From Clostridium porci (GTDB lineage: Bacteria > Bacillota > Clostridia > Lachnospirales > Lachnospiraceae): DNA of 64,000 bases. The stretch covers positions 186,001 through 250,000 of the forward strand of contig NZ_VUMD01000003.1 of NCBI RefSeq assembly GCF_009696375.1, in the 5' to 3' direction. The notes beneath the pieces were generated by a model. That model was not told where the DNA came from, searched no databases, and was given only the letters and a program-made list of their open reading frames with translations. Shown piece after piece: positions 25,177 through 34,880 of the stretch. The stretch's first letter is position 1; each line of letters starts with the position of its first letter. The translations under genes were made by a program, and so were the position numbers.

Positions 25177-26217
25177 TTACTGCCATCCTTCCGTACCATA
25201 TGTATCAATGTTGTCCTGGTTAATAATAAAGGTGGGAACTACCGTGTTTTCCTCTAAGCTCTCCCCATTGAGACAGGCATATGCTGCCTCAACCGCATAG
25301 TTGGCAATATTAGTTGGCGACTGCGCGCCCGTTCCAGTCATCTCTTTTGCCTTAATCGCAGCCTTAGCCTCTGGTGATCCATCCACGCCATACACCAGGA
25401 TTTCTCCGGTCTTTTGTGCTGCCCCGATTGCCTGTGCCGCTCCAATCGCTGAAGGATCATTTCCACAGAAAAATGCACCTAAATCCGGGTGAGCCTGAAG
25501 AATATCCTCTGCCAGCGGTAAGGATACACCGGTATCTCCCTTACCATCCAGCTGAGCCACAATCTCATAGTCGTCTCCCAGCGTGTCTGTAAAGCCCTGC
25601 AATCTTTTACGATCTGTCTCGCCAGCCAGAGAAACCAGACAGGCAATCTTGGAGCCCTTAGGCAGGCGGGACTTCAAATCTTCCGCCACTACCACTCCTG
25701 CTTTGTAGTTATCCGAGGCAACCGTCGTCTCTACATATTCACTGTCAACTACCGGTGTATCGAAGATAATAATCGGAACGCCTTTCTCCGACGCGGAAAC
25801 CAATGCGCTCTTAATACTGTTGGAATCATAGGGGCACAGAAGCAATGCATCAATTCCCTGCGTTAAAAGGTCTTCTACCTGCTCAATCTGCTTCTGCTGA
25901 TCCAGCTGAGGATCCATAGTAATCAGGGTGTCCCCCCGAGCCTCTACTGCTTTTCTTACATTCTGCTCAATCCAATAAAAAAATGGATTATTCATAGTAG
26001 GAGGGCAAAAACCAATGACTCTTTTCCCCTCCTGATTGTCTGCTGCCTCCCCTGCCACAGCCTCTGTAGATCCTGCTGCTTCACTGCCCTCCGGCGTCTT
26101 TCCCTCTGTTGCTGTTTTGGCCTCCCCCGAATCGGCTGTCTGCGCCTCCTTTCTTCCACACCCCATTGATGCTAAAACCAAACCTACAGCCATGAATACT
26201 GCTAACCAACGTTTCAT
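25177..26217 (-). CDS. RbsB-type sugar-binding lipoprotein
   Basis: The 346-residue protein has a lipoprotein signal with the lipobox LASMGC (Cys about 20), a Glu/Ala/Gly-rich linker, then a type I periplasmic-binding domain starting RVIGFCPPTMNNPFFYWIEQ with IDALLLCPYDSNS and the DQ-type hinge typical of Peripla_BP_4. It captures the sugar outside the cell for the RbsA/RbsC-type transporter. It is the first gene of the operon, with an AAAGGAGG site and a perfect-consensus promoter upstream. Confidence 0.92.
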   Translation of the reverse strand: MKRWLAVFMAVGLVLASMGCGRKEAQTADSGEAKTATEGKTPEGSEAAGSTEAVAGEAADNQEGKRVIGFCPPTMNNPFFYWIEQNVRKAVEARGDTLITMDPQLDQQKQIEQVEDLLTQGIDALLLCPYDSNSIKSALVSASEKGVPIIIFDTPVVDSEYVETTVASDNYKAGVVVAEDLKSRLPKGSKIACLVSLAGETDRKRLQGFTDTLGDDYEIVAQLDGKGDTGVSLPLAEDILQAHPDLGAFFCGNDPSAIGAAQAIGAAQKTGEILVYGVDGSPEAKAAIKAKEMTGTGAQSPTNIANYAVEAAYACLNGESLEENTVVPTFIINQDNIDTYGTEGWQ

Positions 26218-26265
26218 TTACCTTCCTCCTTTTTAAATTTTATTGAATTTTTTAAATCTATTTAA

Positions 26266-26294
26266 ATTATATAACGTAAGTTTGCCAATGTCAA
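26266..26294 (-). promoter_or_regulatory. consensus promoter of the sugar operon
   Basis: On the minus strand TTGACA (26294-26289) and TATAAT (26271-26266) are exactly 17 bases apart: a perfect vegetative promoter. Such a strong promoter needs repression, fitting the LacI gene in the operon. The surrounding AT-rich, partly palindromic sequence may hold the operator, but I cannot fix its bounds. Confidence 0.8.
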
Positions 26295-26435
26295 TTTATT
26301 TATAAAGGTTATTTTTTACAATATTACCGATTATTTTATGTTTAATTTTAACAATTTACTTTTTGTTCAATCTTTTATATCATTAAATTATAGTTTAATA
26401 AAATTTAATTTTTAAATTATTAAGGAGGAGTGTTT

Positions 26436-27251
26436 ATGATACCTACGATTGCTCTTAACAATGGCGCGACAATTCCTGTCATAGGTTTTGGAACCTATCA
26501 GATTCCCGACGGCTCTGCTGTGGAGCACGCGGTTGCGGCTGCCCTTTCTCTGGGATATCGTCATCTGGACTGCGCATCCGCCTACGATAATCAAACAGGA
26601 GTCGGAAAAGGAATTAAAAAAAGCGGCGTCAGCCGCTCAGATATCTTTATCACCAGCAAAGTCTGGGTCACAGATATGGGTTATCACGAAACATTAAACG
26701 CATTCGAAAAAACCATTCACCAGCTTGATACCGATTATCTGGATCTTTACATCATTCACTGGCCCAAGCCTAACTCCAGAGGATGCTACCAGGCATTGGA
26801 GGAGCTTTATGCTCAAAAGAAAGTACGGGCTATTGGTATCAGCAACTTTAAGCCCCACCATATCAGGGAAATGATTGAAGGAGAACCCGTTGTCCCGGCT
26901 GTCAACCAAATCGAATACCATCCCTTCCTGCCCCAGGATGAAACCCAGCAATTCTGCCAACAGCTGGGCATTCGGATTACAGCTCACTCTCCCTTTATGG
27001 AGGGACGCATGTTCCATGTTCCGGCTCTGGCAGAGATTGCCGCAAGGCACAAGAAATCCGTGGCCCAGATTGTACTGCGGTGGCAAATTCAGAGAGGGAT
27101 TATTACAATTCCCAAATCAGTCACTCCTTCACGCATGGAAGAAAACCTTCAGATCTTTGATTTCACACTGGATGAAGAAGACATGAGGATCATAGCATCA
27201 TTGGAAACCGGAGAACGCAGTGCGCCAGATCCGGACCATATGCCCTTTTAA
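26436..27251 (+). CDS. aldo/keto reductase
   Basis: The 271-residue TIM-barrel NADPH-dependent reductase has the family N-terminus IPVIGFGTYQIPDG, the catalytic Asp and Tyr in LDCASAYDNQ, Lys in TSKVWV, and His in IIHWPKP, with the cofactor segment IPKSVTPSRMEENLQIFDF. It reduces aldehydes or ketoses to alcohols. AAGGAGGA lies six bases before the ATG; a GTG two codons earlier overlaps the ribosome-binding site. It diverges from the sugar operon and could feed into or protect the same pathway. Confidence 0.92.
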   Translation: MIPTIALNNGATIPVIGFGTYQIPDGSAVEHAVAAALSLGYRHLDCASAYDNQTGVGKGIKKSGVSRSDIFITSKVWVTDMGYHETLNAFEKTIHQLDTDYLDLYIIHWPKPNSRGCYQALEELYAQKKVRAIGISNFKPHHIREMIEGEPVVPAVNQIEYHPFLPQDETQQFCQQLGIRITAHSPFMEGRMFHVPALAEIAARHKKSVAQIVLRWQIQRGIITIPKSVTPSRMEENLQIFDFTLDEEDMRIIASLETGERSAPDPDHMPF

Positions 27252-27270
27252 TTTACATTAGATCTTAACA

Positions 27271-27308
27271 GGGCTGCCCCACCGGTACAATAACCGATGC
27301 GGCAGCCC
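27271..27308 (+). terminator. terminator after the aldo/keto reductase gene
   Basis: gggctgcc and ggcagccc form an eight-base stem with a further inner pairing (cggt/accg), followed by TTCTGT. It lies 19 bases after the stop codon. Confidence 0.65.
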
Positions 27309-27539
27309 TTCTGTATGCTTGTTCTCTTTATAATTTCTCCATCCCCTTCCCCTTCTTGCGCCTTAAGGCCGTCAACTCCCGTCAATGTCAGCCCATGATT
27401 TTCATGCCTTATCCGCTGCGTATTTTAATATATCAATGTAATGAAGCAATGGGTACTGCATCTTAAAAACCATGCATCGACCTATAAGGAATTGAGCATA
27501 CTAGGTAAGGGATAGCTTTGAGAGTATTCAATCATTTGC

Positions 27540-29417
27540 TTATTGAATGTATAATTTCCGTAATTTCCTGTAATATTTCTTTGCATAGCGGTACATGATA
27601 ATGGTGTACTCTCCAAACTCGTCCCCTAAAACGCTCTTATATACAGCCCACAGGCTCCACAGAAAGCCCCCAAGAGCAGCATTGGCATAGAGGGCGAACA
27701 GCTCATCCTTTTCTGGTTCCCGCTGAAGGTACAAACAAAGTAGCTTCTCCATCTCCTCCTCGCCATAATAAGAGTAGATGGCGCACATGGAAATATCCAC
27801 AATGGGATCACACATGCCTGCATACTCCCAATCCAGAAGCTTTATTTCCCCGCTCTCCAAAACAAGAAAGTTGTCCACATTCGGGTCAATATGGCACAGA
27901 CAGGAGGGACGGTTCATGGTATCCAGGGTATCCATCAGCCAGTTCATCCATCCTCTGACCTCCACGTAGTCCTCAAAAAGGATTCCTCCGTGTCTCCTGC
28001 ACAGCTCTTCGTAAAAATCAATCCGCTCCCTGATATCAAAGCTGTGCTCCACTCTGAGCCCAGACTGGTGAAGCTGCCTTACCACTCCCATGCACCGTTC
28101 CATGTCCTCCCAGTTTGCGGCAGAAGCATTTCGCGCACCTTCATAATAATCCGCAATCTTATATCCGGTGTCTGGATTTATATAGAGCAAATGCTCCGCA
28201 ATCTCCAAAGGCCTTATCGCCTCATATACCCTGGCCTCCTCCTTCCTGTTAATGAGAAGCTCTGTTCCAGAACCGGGCACCCGGCAAATGCAGTGGCGCT
28301 CTCCTACCTTGAAGAGAAAGGATTTATTGGTCATCCCCGCTTTCATGCAGCGGATATCATAGATTTCCGACTCCGGCACCTTAAATAGCCTGGAAACCAG
28401 CCCCATTGCTTCATTATCCGATCCTTTCTGATACTTCGTATCAAACAGCCTAAGCTCCTCCAGATTCTCAAACTCATATACCTGATCCTCCGGCTGCCGG
28501 TTCACATCCATCTCTATCTCGCCCCACCGGGAAGCCGGAAGGCCGGAAGCCTTCTCCGCCTTCTTAAGAAGCTCCTTGTCCTCCCACAGCCGATCCTTTG
28601 CTGCCCCCTCCAGCATATCCGCATAGACCTGCTCCCAGTAAAACTGCTCTGTTCCCGGAGTTTTGTAGTAAGCCTCCAGCACTGGCAGAAACTGTTTAGA
28701 AAACTCCCTGGAAAAGTACGCCGGGCCGTACATCACCCACTGATCCCTTCCTCCAATCTTTACCTGGGTTATCCGTCCCTTTTTATTAAAGCTCAGACAC
28801 CATTCCTTGGTCTCCCCCTTCTGAAGAACACTGCTGTACCAGGCACCACATTCATAGCTATGATACATATTCTTCCTCATCCAGTTATCCGAGGACAGAA
28901 TATACATATTCCGGCCTTCCAGCGCCTTGCCTGCTCTGTAAATGGTAGCTAATGTATTCTTACTGGAATATTCCGGATTATAAAGAAGATCTACATCATA
29001 CTTATCTATCAGATACTCAAACTTTTCCTTCAAATACCCTACCGCAATGGTAATATTTCTTATACCTGCCTCATGAAGCTGCTTTATCTGCCTCTCTATC
29101 ATCCGCTCCCCAAACACCTCTAAAAGCCCCTTGGGAGTCTCAAAAGTCAGCGGCACAAACCGAGAGCCAAAGCCCGCCGCAATAATCAGGGCCCCATCCA
29201 CCCTGTACGGCTCCAAAAGCGCCTCTCCCGCCTGGCGCAGTTTCCATTTATCCCTTCCATCTAGGCTGCGATTCTCTTCAATATAGTCTCTTTCAATACA
29301 CTCCTTAATCAGCCCATTAGCCGTACCCAGAGACACGTCCAGCAAAGCTGCCAATTCCCTCTGTGTAATGTCAGGCCGCTCCAAAATTGCTCTGCACACA
29401 AGCCCCAGTCTATCCAT
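27540..29417 (-). CDS. HTH-nucleotidyltransferase-choline kinase fusion (LicC-LicA-like)
   Basis: The 625-residue protein joins three parts: a winged-helix HTH (about 1-70, DITQRELAALLDVSLGTANG), a sugar-nucleotidyltransferase/LicC-like domain (about 72-310, ALIIAAGFGSRF and TPKGLLEVFGE) and a choline kinase/LicA-like domain (about 335-625) with catalytic HIDPNVDN and LLDWEYAG. LicA and LicC make phosphocholine and CDP-choline for wall decoration. AGGGA lies seven bases before the ATG at 29417; an earlier ATG at 29432 has a weaker site. The choline-binding-type proteins at 13.0-16.0 kb support the role; ethanolamine is an alternative substrate. Confidence 0.85.
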   Translation of the reverse strand: MDRLGLVCRAILERPDITQRELAALLDVSLGTANGLIKECIERDYIEENRSLDGRDKWKLRQAGEALLEPYRVDGALIIAAGFGSRFVPLTFETPKGLLEVFGERMIERQIKQLHEAGIRNITIAVGYLKEKFEYLIDKYDVDLLYNPEYSSKNTLATIYRAGKALEGRNMYILSSDNWMRKNMYHSYECGAWYSSVLQKGETKEWCLSFNKKGRITQVKIGGRDQWVMYGPAYFSREFSKQFLPVLEAYYKTPGTEQFYWEQVYADMLEGAAKDRLWEDKELLKKAEKASGLPASRWGEIEMDVNRQPEDQVYEFENLEELRLFDTKYQKGSDNEAMGLVSRLFKVPESEIYDIRCMKAGMTNKSFLFKVGERHCICRVPGSGTELLINRKEEARVYEAIRPLEIAEHLLYINPDTGYKIADYYEGARNASAANWEDMERCMGVVRQLHQSGLRVEHSFDIRERIDFYEELCRRHGGILFEDYVEVRGWMNWLMDTLDTMNRPSCLCHIDPNVDNFLVLESGEIKLLDWEYAGMCDPIVDISMCAIYSYYGEEEMEKLLCLYLQREPEKDELFALYANAALGGFLWSLWAVYKSVLGDEFGEYTIIMYRYAKKYYRKLRKLYIQ

Positions 29418-29476
29418 GTCATGTTCCCTCATTTTCCGTTTCGTTCAAAATATTATATTTTTAGCAATATATGAAC

Positions 29477-29504
29477 ATTATAGCATAACAAAAAAAAAAT
29501 GCAA
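29477..29504 (-). promoter_or_regulatory. promoter of the LicC-LicA-like gene
   Basis: On the minus strand TTGCAT (29504-29499) and TATAAT (29482-29477) are 16 bases apart with a T-rich spacer, about 60 bases before the start codon. Confidence 0.6.
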
Positions 29505-29581
29505 GCCCTAACTCACTCGTTATGCATAGCTGCTCAACACAGCTATAGGCTTTAGGTGTACAGCTCCAGGCAGGATATGCC

Positions 29582-29622
29582 CAAAAACACGGCAGGGCCT
29601 GCCTGAATCCGGCAGACCCTGC
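29582..29622 (-). terminator. glnN terminator
   Basis: On the minus strand GCAGGGTCTGCC and GGCAGGCCCTGC pair over twelve positions (one wobble) with a seven-base loop, followed by CGTGTTTTTG. It ends the glutamine synthetase transcript. Confidence 0.75.
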
Positions 29623-29721
29623 TCTATCCTTGCAAAATACCTATTCCTCATGATACAGCGGGCGCCCTCTCCCCTCTGTTCTTTGAAGATGTACGTCCGA
29701 AACCAACTCCTCTGCCTGTAG

Positions 29722-31869
29722 CTATACCTCAAAAATCAAATCACCATAGCTGGGCATTGGCCACAAATCCTTATCCACGATCATCTCCAGCTTGTCAACA
29801 GGCGCCCTCAGAGCTGCCATTGCAGGAAATACCTCCTTGTGGAAAAACAATGCCTGATCCTTTCCTGTCTCTAACCCAAATGCTCTCTCCGTTTTATCAG
29901 CCAGAGCCGCCAAAGCAACCTTTGTCTCAGACAGCAGATCAGAGGTCTCTATCAAAAGCTCCGTCTGTACACTTACATCTGCCTCCGGGCAGGCAGTCTT
30001 TACAGCCGAAACAGATTCAGCCAGCTTGGTAATATACCGGATAACAGCAGGAATAATCGACTTGCTTGCCATATCATACATGGTTCTGGCCTCAATATTA
30101 ATGGCCTTGCTGTAGTTCTCATATTCCACCTCTGCCCTGGACTCCAGCTCCGCTCTTGTAAATACCCCGAACTCCTCAAACAGCCTTACTGCCTTTTCTG
30201 TAGTCAGGGCAGGAATCGCGTCCACCATAGACCTGATATTAGGAAGCCCTCTCTTCTCTGCCTCCTCTACCCACTCGCCAGAATATCCATTACCATTAAA
30301 GATAATTCTTCTATGAGCTGAGAGCGTCTCCTTAATGTAATCATGAACCGCCATATCGAAGTCTTCTGCCTTCTCAAGCTTATCCGCCGCCTCCTTAAAT
30401 GCTTCCGCTACAATGGTATTCAAAACTGTATTAGAAGAAGCGATTGAATCAGAGGAACCCACCATACGGAACTCAAACTTATTACCAGTGAAAGCAAAGG
30501 GTGAGGTTCTGTTGCGATCTGTCGCGTCCTTATCCAAATCCGGCAAAATGTCAACGCCAGTCTTTAGGGTTCCCCCCGACTTAGAATGGGTCGCCTCGCC
30601 TCTGCTGCAAAGCTGATCGATCACATCCTCCAGCTGCTCCCCCAGAAATACAGAGATAATTGCAGGCGGAGCCTCATTCGCTCCCAGCCGGTGATCATTT
30701 CCCACATCAGCGGCAGACTCCCTTAACAGATCCGCATGAATATCCACAGCCTTCATAATGCAGGCCAGCACCAAAAGGAACTGAACATTCTCATGAGGCG
30801 TATCTCCCGGATTCATCATGTTAGTACCGTCATCTGCGGTCAGAGACCAGTTATTGTGCTTACCCGATCCATTTACTCCCGCAAAGGGCTTTTCATGAAG
30901 AAGACAGGCCATTCCATGACGGCCTGCTACCTTCTTGAGCGTCTCCATTACAATCTGGTTATGGTCTGCCGCCTGATTGCCTCCCTCGTATATAGGCGCC
31001 AGCTCATGCTGCGCAGGAGCGACCTCATTGTGCTGTGTTTTGGCAGGCACTCCTAATTTCCACAGCTCTTTATTGACGTCATTCATGTAGGAACCGATCC
31101 GTTCACGGATAGCGCCGAAGTAATGATCCTCCAGCTCCTGCCCCTTCGGAGGCATTGCTCCAAACAGAGTGCGTCCTGTATAAATCAGATCCTTGCGCTG
31201 CAAATATTTCTCACGGTCAACCAGAAAATATTCCTGCTCAGCCCCTACAGAGGGAGACACTCTTTTGGCAGTTGTGTTGCCAAAGAGCCGGAGAATCCTC
31301 AATGCCTGCTCGTTGACCGCCTGCATAGAACGCAGCAATGGGGTTTTCTTATCCAGAGCCTCGCCGTTGTAGGAGCAGAAGGAAGTAGGAATACAAAGGG
31401 TTACGCCGACGGCATCCTCTCTCAGAAACGCAGGGGAGGTACAATCCCAAACGGTATAGCCTCTAGCTTCAAAGGTCGCCCTTAAGCCTCCAGATGGAAA
31501 AGAAGAAGCATCCGGCTCTCCCTTAATCAGTTCCTTTCCGGAAAATTCCATAATCACCTTTCCGTCACTGGGAGCAGAAATAAAAGAATCATGCTTTTCA
31601 GCCGTTACTCCTGTCAGAGGCTGAAACCAATGGGTGTAGTGGGTAGCCCCTCTCTCAATGGCCCAATCCTTCATGGCATGAGCCACGACGTCGGCAATGC
31701 CGGGGTCCAACTCAGCGCCGTCTTCGATGGTCTTTTTCAGCTTCCTATATACGTTCTTTGGCAGGCGATCCCTCATAACCCCATCGTTGAATACATTCCT
31801 GCCGAACATTTCAACTACCTTTAATACCTCGCTCATCCCTTTTTCCATCCTCTCTTTTTCTTTATTCAT
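29722..31869 (-). CDS. glnN: glutamine synthetase type III
   Basis: The protein of about 715 residues is far longer than GSI (about 450) and matches GSIII: the N-terminal [10 protein letters not shown] segment, [10 protein letters not shown], the [13 protein letters not shown] motif, the ATP-site segment [12 protein letters not shown] and [13 protein letters not shown] near the active site. It makes glutamine from glutamate, ammonia and ATP in the cytoplasm. AAAGGGG precedes the chosen ATG at 31869; 16 further codons are open upstream without a ribosome-binding site. Its own terminator follows. Confidence 0.94.
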   Translation of the reverse strand: MNKEKERMEKGMSEVLKVVEMFGRNVFNDGVMRDRLPKNVYRKLKKTIEDGAELDPGIADVVAHAMKDWAIERGATHYTHWFQPLTGVTAEKHDSFISAPSDGKVIMEFSGKELIKGEPDASSFPSGGLRATFEARGYTVWDCTSPAFLREDAVGVTLCIPTSFCSYNGEALDKKTPLLRSMQAVNEQALRILRLFGNTTAKRVSPSVGAEQEYFLVDREKYLQRKDLIYTGRTLFGAMPPKGQELEDHYFGAIRERIGSYMNDVNKELWKLGVPAKTQHNEVAPAQHELAPIYEGGNQAADHNQIVMETLKKVAGRHGMACLLHEKPFAGVNGSGKHNNWSLTADDGTNMMNPGDTPHENVQFLLVLACIMKAVDIHADLLRESAADVGNDHRLGANEAPPAIISVFLGEQLEDVIDQLCSRGEATHSKSGGTLKTGVDILPDLDKDATDRNRTSPFAFTGNKFEFRMVGSSDSIASSNTVLNTIVAEAFKEAADKLEKAEDFDMAVHDYIKETLSAHRRIIFNGNGYSGEWVEEAEKRGLPNIRSMVDAIPALTTEKAVRLFEEFGVFTRAELESRAEVEYENYSKAINIEARTMYDMASKSIIPAVIRYITKLAESVSAVKTACPEADVSVQTELLIETSDLLSETKVALAALADKTERAFGLETGKDQALFFHKEVFPAMAALRAPVDKLEMIVDKDLWPMPSYGDLIFEV

Positions 31870-32002
31870 AAATCCCCTTTGTTCATACCAGCGTGCTGCG
31901 CTACATAACCAGACCATAGACTGAGGATAGCTTCAAGCATACATCTCGCAAACGAAGGCGCAGCTTTAGCATTCTTTTGCCGCACCTCAGACGGGGGTAT
32001 AA

Positions 32003-32036
32003 TAAAAAAGGCGTTCCCCCATTCAGAGAGAACACC
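32003..32036 (-). terminator. terminator between fba and glnN
   Basis: On the minus strand GGTGTTCTC pairs with GGGAACGCC (two wobbles) over a short loop, followed by TTTTTTATT. It may simply end the fba transcript, or act as an attenuator in the glnN leader, since a TTGCAT box lies about 40 bases further upstream. Confidence 0.6.
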
Positions 32037-32144
32037 CTTGTTCTTTATTAAAATAAACCATTTTCCCTCAAAATGCAAGCATTTTTTTACGAAAACCATA
32101 TTTTTATTCTAATAATGATTATTAAGCTGTCTTAATGTTAAGAA

Positions 32145-33008
32145 TCAGGCCTTTCCTACGCTGCCGAACAGTTCCATTTTCTCTTTCACCGTTCCCTTTA
32201 TAGCTTCTGCCCCTGGAGCCAGCAGCTTTCTTGGGTCAAAGCCCTTGCCTTCCAGATCCTTACCTGCCTCCACGTACGCTCTGGTAGCTGCCGCGAAGGT
32301 CAGCTGACACTCGGTGTTAACGTTAATCTTAGCCACTCCCAGGCTGACAGCCTTCTTAATCATATCCTCAGGAATACCTGTTCCACCGTGAAGCACCAGC
32401 GGCATATCACCTACCGCCTTCTTAATGCTCTCTAACACGTCAAAACGAAGTCCTGGCCAATTCTCAGGATATTTTCCATGGATATTGCCGATACCTGCTG
32501 CCAAAAAGTCAATCCCTAAATCCGCGATGGCCTTGCATTCTTGCGGATCAGCACATTCTCCAAGACCAACTACTCCATCTTCCTCACCGCCGATAGAGCC
32601 AACCTCTGCCTCCAGTGACAGCCCCATAGCATGGGCAACTTTTACCAGCTCCCTGGTTTTCTCAATATTCTCCTCAATCGAATAATGGGAACCGTCGAAC
32701 ATAATGGAGGAAAAGCCTGCCTTGATGCATTGGTAGCAGCCCTCATAGGAGCCGTGATCCAGATGCAGAGCTACGGGAACCGTAATATTCAGCTCCTCCA
32801 GCATAGCCTTCACCATGGCGGATACCGTTCTGTAACCCGCCATATATTTTCCTGCTCCCTCAGAAACACCCAGAATCACGGGAGACTGAAGCTCCTGCGC
32901 TGTCAGTAAGATGGATTTGGTCCATTCGAGATTATTGATATTAAACTGTCCTACTGCATACTTGCCTTCTCTTGCTTTATCAAGCATCCTTTTTGCTGAA
33001 ACTAACAT
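32145..33008 (-). CDS. fba: class II fructose-bisphosphate aldolase
   Basis: The 287-residue protein has the class II aldolase sites: LHLDHGSYE (zinc His and catalytic Asp), LSLEAEVGSIGG, AGIGNIHGKY, VLHGGTGI and INVNTECQ. It splits fructose-1,6-bisphosphate into dihydroxyacetone phosphate and glyceraldehyde-3-phosphate in glycolysis. AAGGAGG lies about eight bases before the ATG. It stands alone between thrC and glnN, as a housekeeping copy would; a second family member lies in the sugar operon at 21675. Confidence 0.92.
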   Translation of the reverse strand: MLVSAKRMLDKAREGKYAVGQFNINNLEWTKSILLTAQELQSPVILGVSEGAGKYMAGYRTVSAMVKAMLEELNITVPVALHLDHGSYEGCYQCIKAGFSSIMFDGSHYSIEENIEKTRELVKVAHAMGLSLEAEVGSIGGEEDGVVGLGECADPQECKAIADLGIDFLAAGIGNIHGKYPENWPGLRFDVLESIKKAVGDMPLVLHGGTGIPEDMIKKAVSLGVAKINVNTECQLTFAAATRAYVEAGKDLEGKGFDPRKLLAPGAEAIKGTVKEKMELFGSVGKA

Positions 33009-33113
33009 GTGATACCCTCCTTAAAACCTTGTTATGCTTTTAACTATCTTGCTTATTATATCGCAGTTACGATTAAAAAGAAAGATCGTTTTATACAAGT
33101 TTCAAAATCCGCC

Positions 33114-34607
33114 TTAAATCCCCAGAAGATTCTTAACTGTTTCCTCCATCTTTTCCACATCACATTCCAAATTGTGGAGAACAGGAGCGCTGCGAATCTC
33201 CTCCACGGCAGCCGGAATCGCTGTACCGGTAAACCGGCTTAAATCATCCACGATCTGGAATTCGTCCCTACCCACAAGCTCCTCGCTGCCTGCAATGGCT
33301 TCCATCACGCTGCCGGAGAATTTATAGGGGCTGGCAGTGGAAACAATCACCGTCTTGGCCGTATCGCCGGTGGATGCCCTGTAATGCTTGTAAACAGCCG
33401 CCGCAACGCCGGTATGCGTATCAATCAGATAGCCGGCTCTGTCAAATATATTCTTGATAGCAGCCGCATTTTCCTTCTGCGTGGCAAAGCCGCCGGTAAA
33501 ATCTGACATAAATTCACGCATGGCAGGGGTTATGGTGTAGCTGCCCTTTTCCGCCAGCTCTTGCATAAATGCCGCGTTGGCCGCTCCGTCGCAGCCTGTG
33601 CTTAGGTATATTAAACGCTCCAGGTTGCTGGAGATGAGGATGTCCATAGAAGGGGAGCTCGTAAGGATGAACTCCCGCCTTTTATCATAAGTGCCTGTGG
33701 TAAAGAAATCGTACAATACCTTATTTTCATTGGAAGCGCACACCAGCGTCTTAATGGGAAGTCCCATTTTTTTCGCAAAATAGGCAGCTAGAATATTGCC
33801 GAAATTCCCCGTGGGTACCACCACGTTAATCTCCTCTCCCTGTTCAAGCTCCTGATTGGCCAGCAGCCTGGCATAGGCATATACATAGTACACCACCTGG
33901 GGCACCAGCCTTCCAATATTGATGGAGTTGGCGGATGAAAGCTGAAAGCCCTTAGAGACCAGCTCCTCCTTCAAAGCCTGATTGCCGAAGAGGCGCTTAA
34001 CACCTGTCTGGGCATCGTCAAAGTTGCCGCGGATCGCAACCACGCTGGTATTGTCCCCCTTCTGTGTGCGCATTTGCAGCTCCTGAATCCTGCTTACTCC
34101 GTCCTTTGGGTAAAATACAATGATTCTGGTTCCGGGTACATCCGCAAACCCGGCCATCGCCGCCTTTCCTGTATCCCCGGAGGTTGCGGTGAGAATTACA
34201 ATCTCCTTGTCCGCCTTATTCTTCTTAGCGGAGACTGTCATAAGATGAGGCAGAATAGAAAGAGCCATATCCTTAAAGGCAATGGTGCTTCCATGATACA
34301 GCTCCAGATAGTAAGCTCCGTCCACCTTTGCCAAAGGCGCAATCTCCCCTGTATCAAATTTGCTGTCATAGGCTTTGCTTATACAGCTTTTAAGCTCCTC
34401 CTCCGTAAAATCGGCAAAAAACAGCTTCATCACTTCATAGGCAGTTTCCTGATACGTCAAGCCTGACAGCGTCTCAAAGGACACGTCCAGCTTTGGAATC
34501 TCAACAGGCATAAACAAACCGCCGTCCTTTGCAAGCCCCTGTAAGATGGCCATAGAAGCCGTAACCCCCGACTCACCGCCCCTTGTACTCTGATAGGTCA
34601 ATCTCAT
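33114..34607 (-). CDS. thrC: threonine synthase
   Basis: The 497-residue PLP enzyme makes threonine from O-phosphohomoserine. It has the N-terminal LTYQSTRGG, the PLP lysine in GSTIAFKDMAL, LTATSGDTGKAA and the phosphate-binding VPTGNFGNILAAYFAK. The length fits the longer (bacterial class with extra N-terminal part) threonine synthases. GAGGATC lies upstream of the ATG. No T-box-like leader was seen in front of it. Confidence 0.95.
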   Translation of the reverse strand: MRLTYQSTRGGESGVTASMAILQGLAKDGGLFMPVEIPKLDVSFETLSGLTYQETAYEVMKLFFADFTEEELKSCISKAYDSKFDTGEIAPLAKVDGAYYLELYHGSTIAFKDMALSILPHLMTVSAKKNKADKEIVILTATSGDTGKAAMAGFADVPGTRIIVFYPKDGVSRIQELQMRTQKGDNTSVVAIRGNFDDAQTGVKRLFGNQALKEELVSKGFQLSSANSINIGRLVPQVVYYVYAYARLLANQELEQGEEINVVVPTGNFGNILAAYFAKKMGLPIKTLVCASNENKVLYDFFTTGTYDKRREFILTSSPSMDILISSNLERLIYLSTGCDGAANAAFMQELAEKGSYTITPAMREFMSDFTGGFATQKENAAAIKNIFDRAGYLIDTHTGVAAAVYKHYRASTGDTAKTVIVSTASPYKFSGSVMEAIAGSEELVGRDEFQIVDDLSRFTGTAIPAAVEEIRSAPVLHNLECDVEKMEETVKNLLGI

Positions 34608-34784
34608 ATTCTGATCCTCACTTTGTCAATAACATTTTCTTTCTATCTGTACATATATAGAAATCCTAACATATTTCCGGTACAATCGCAACCAAAACAC
34701 AAAAAGAAATATGTTCCTTTCTCCAGTGCAGGTTCAAAGCTCAAAACACTTCTGTGGGAAAATGACTAAAAAAATAAACCCCGC

Positions 34785-34813
34785 TTTCACCTAAGGGCTT
34801 CTTCTGCTATACT
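34785..34813 (+). promoter_or_regulatory. sfsA promoter
   Basis: TTTCAC (34785-34790) and TATACT (34808-34813) are 17 bases apart on the plus strand, about 100 bases before sfsA. The transcript would start just ahead of the short leader frame at 34839. Confidence 0.5.
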
Positions 34814-34838
34814 ATTGTACAGGATAAGGAGGCAGAGC

Positions 34839-34880
34839 ATGACCCCTGCCAGGACAGCTGCTTCCCGGCAGGGATTTTAA
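34839..34880 (+). CDS. possible 13-residue leader peptide upstream of sfsA
   Basis: AAGGAGG lies six bases before an ATG that opens a 13-codon frame (MTPARTAASRQGF-stop). The frame contains an inverted repeat, ccctgcc and ggcaggg, followed by ATTTTAA, so translation and RNA folding would compete. It sits between a promoter and sfsA. The ribosome-binding site is as good as those of real genes here, but whether it is translated or regulatory is unknown. Confidence 0.35.
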   Translation: MTPARTAASRQGF

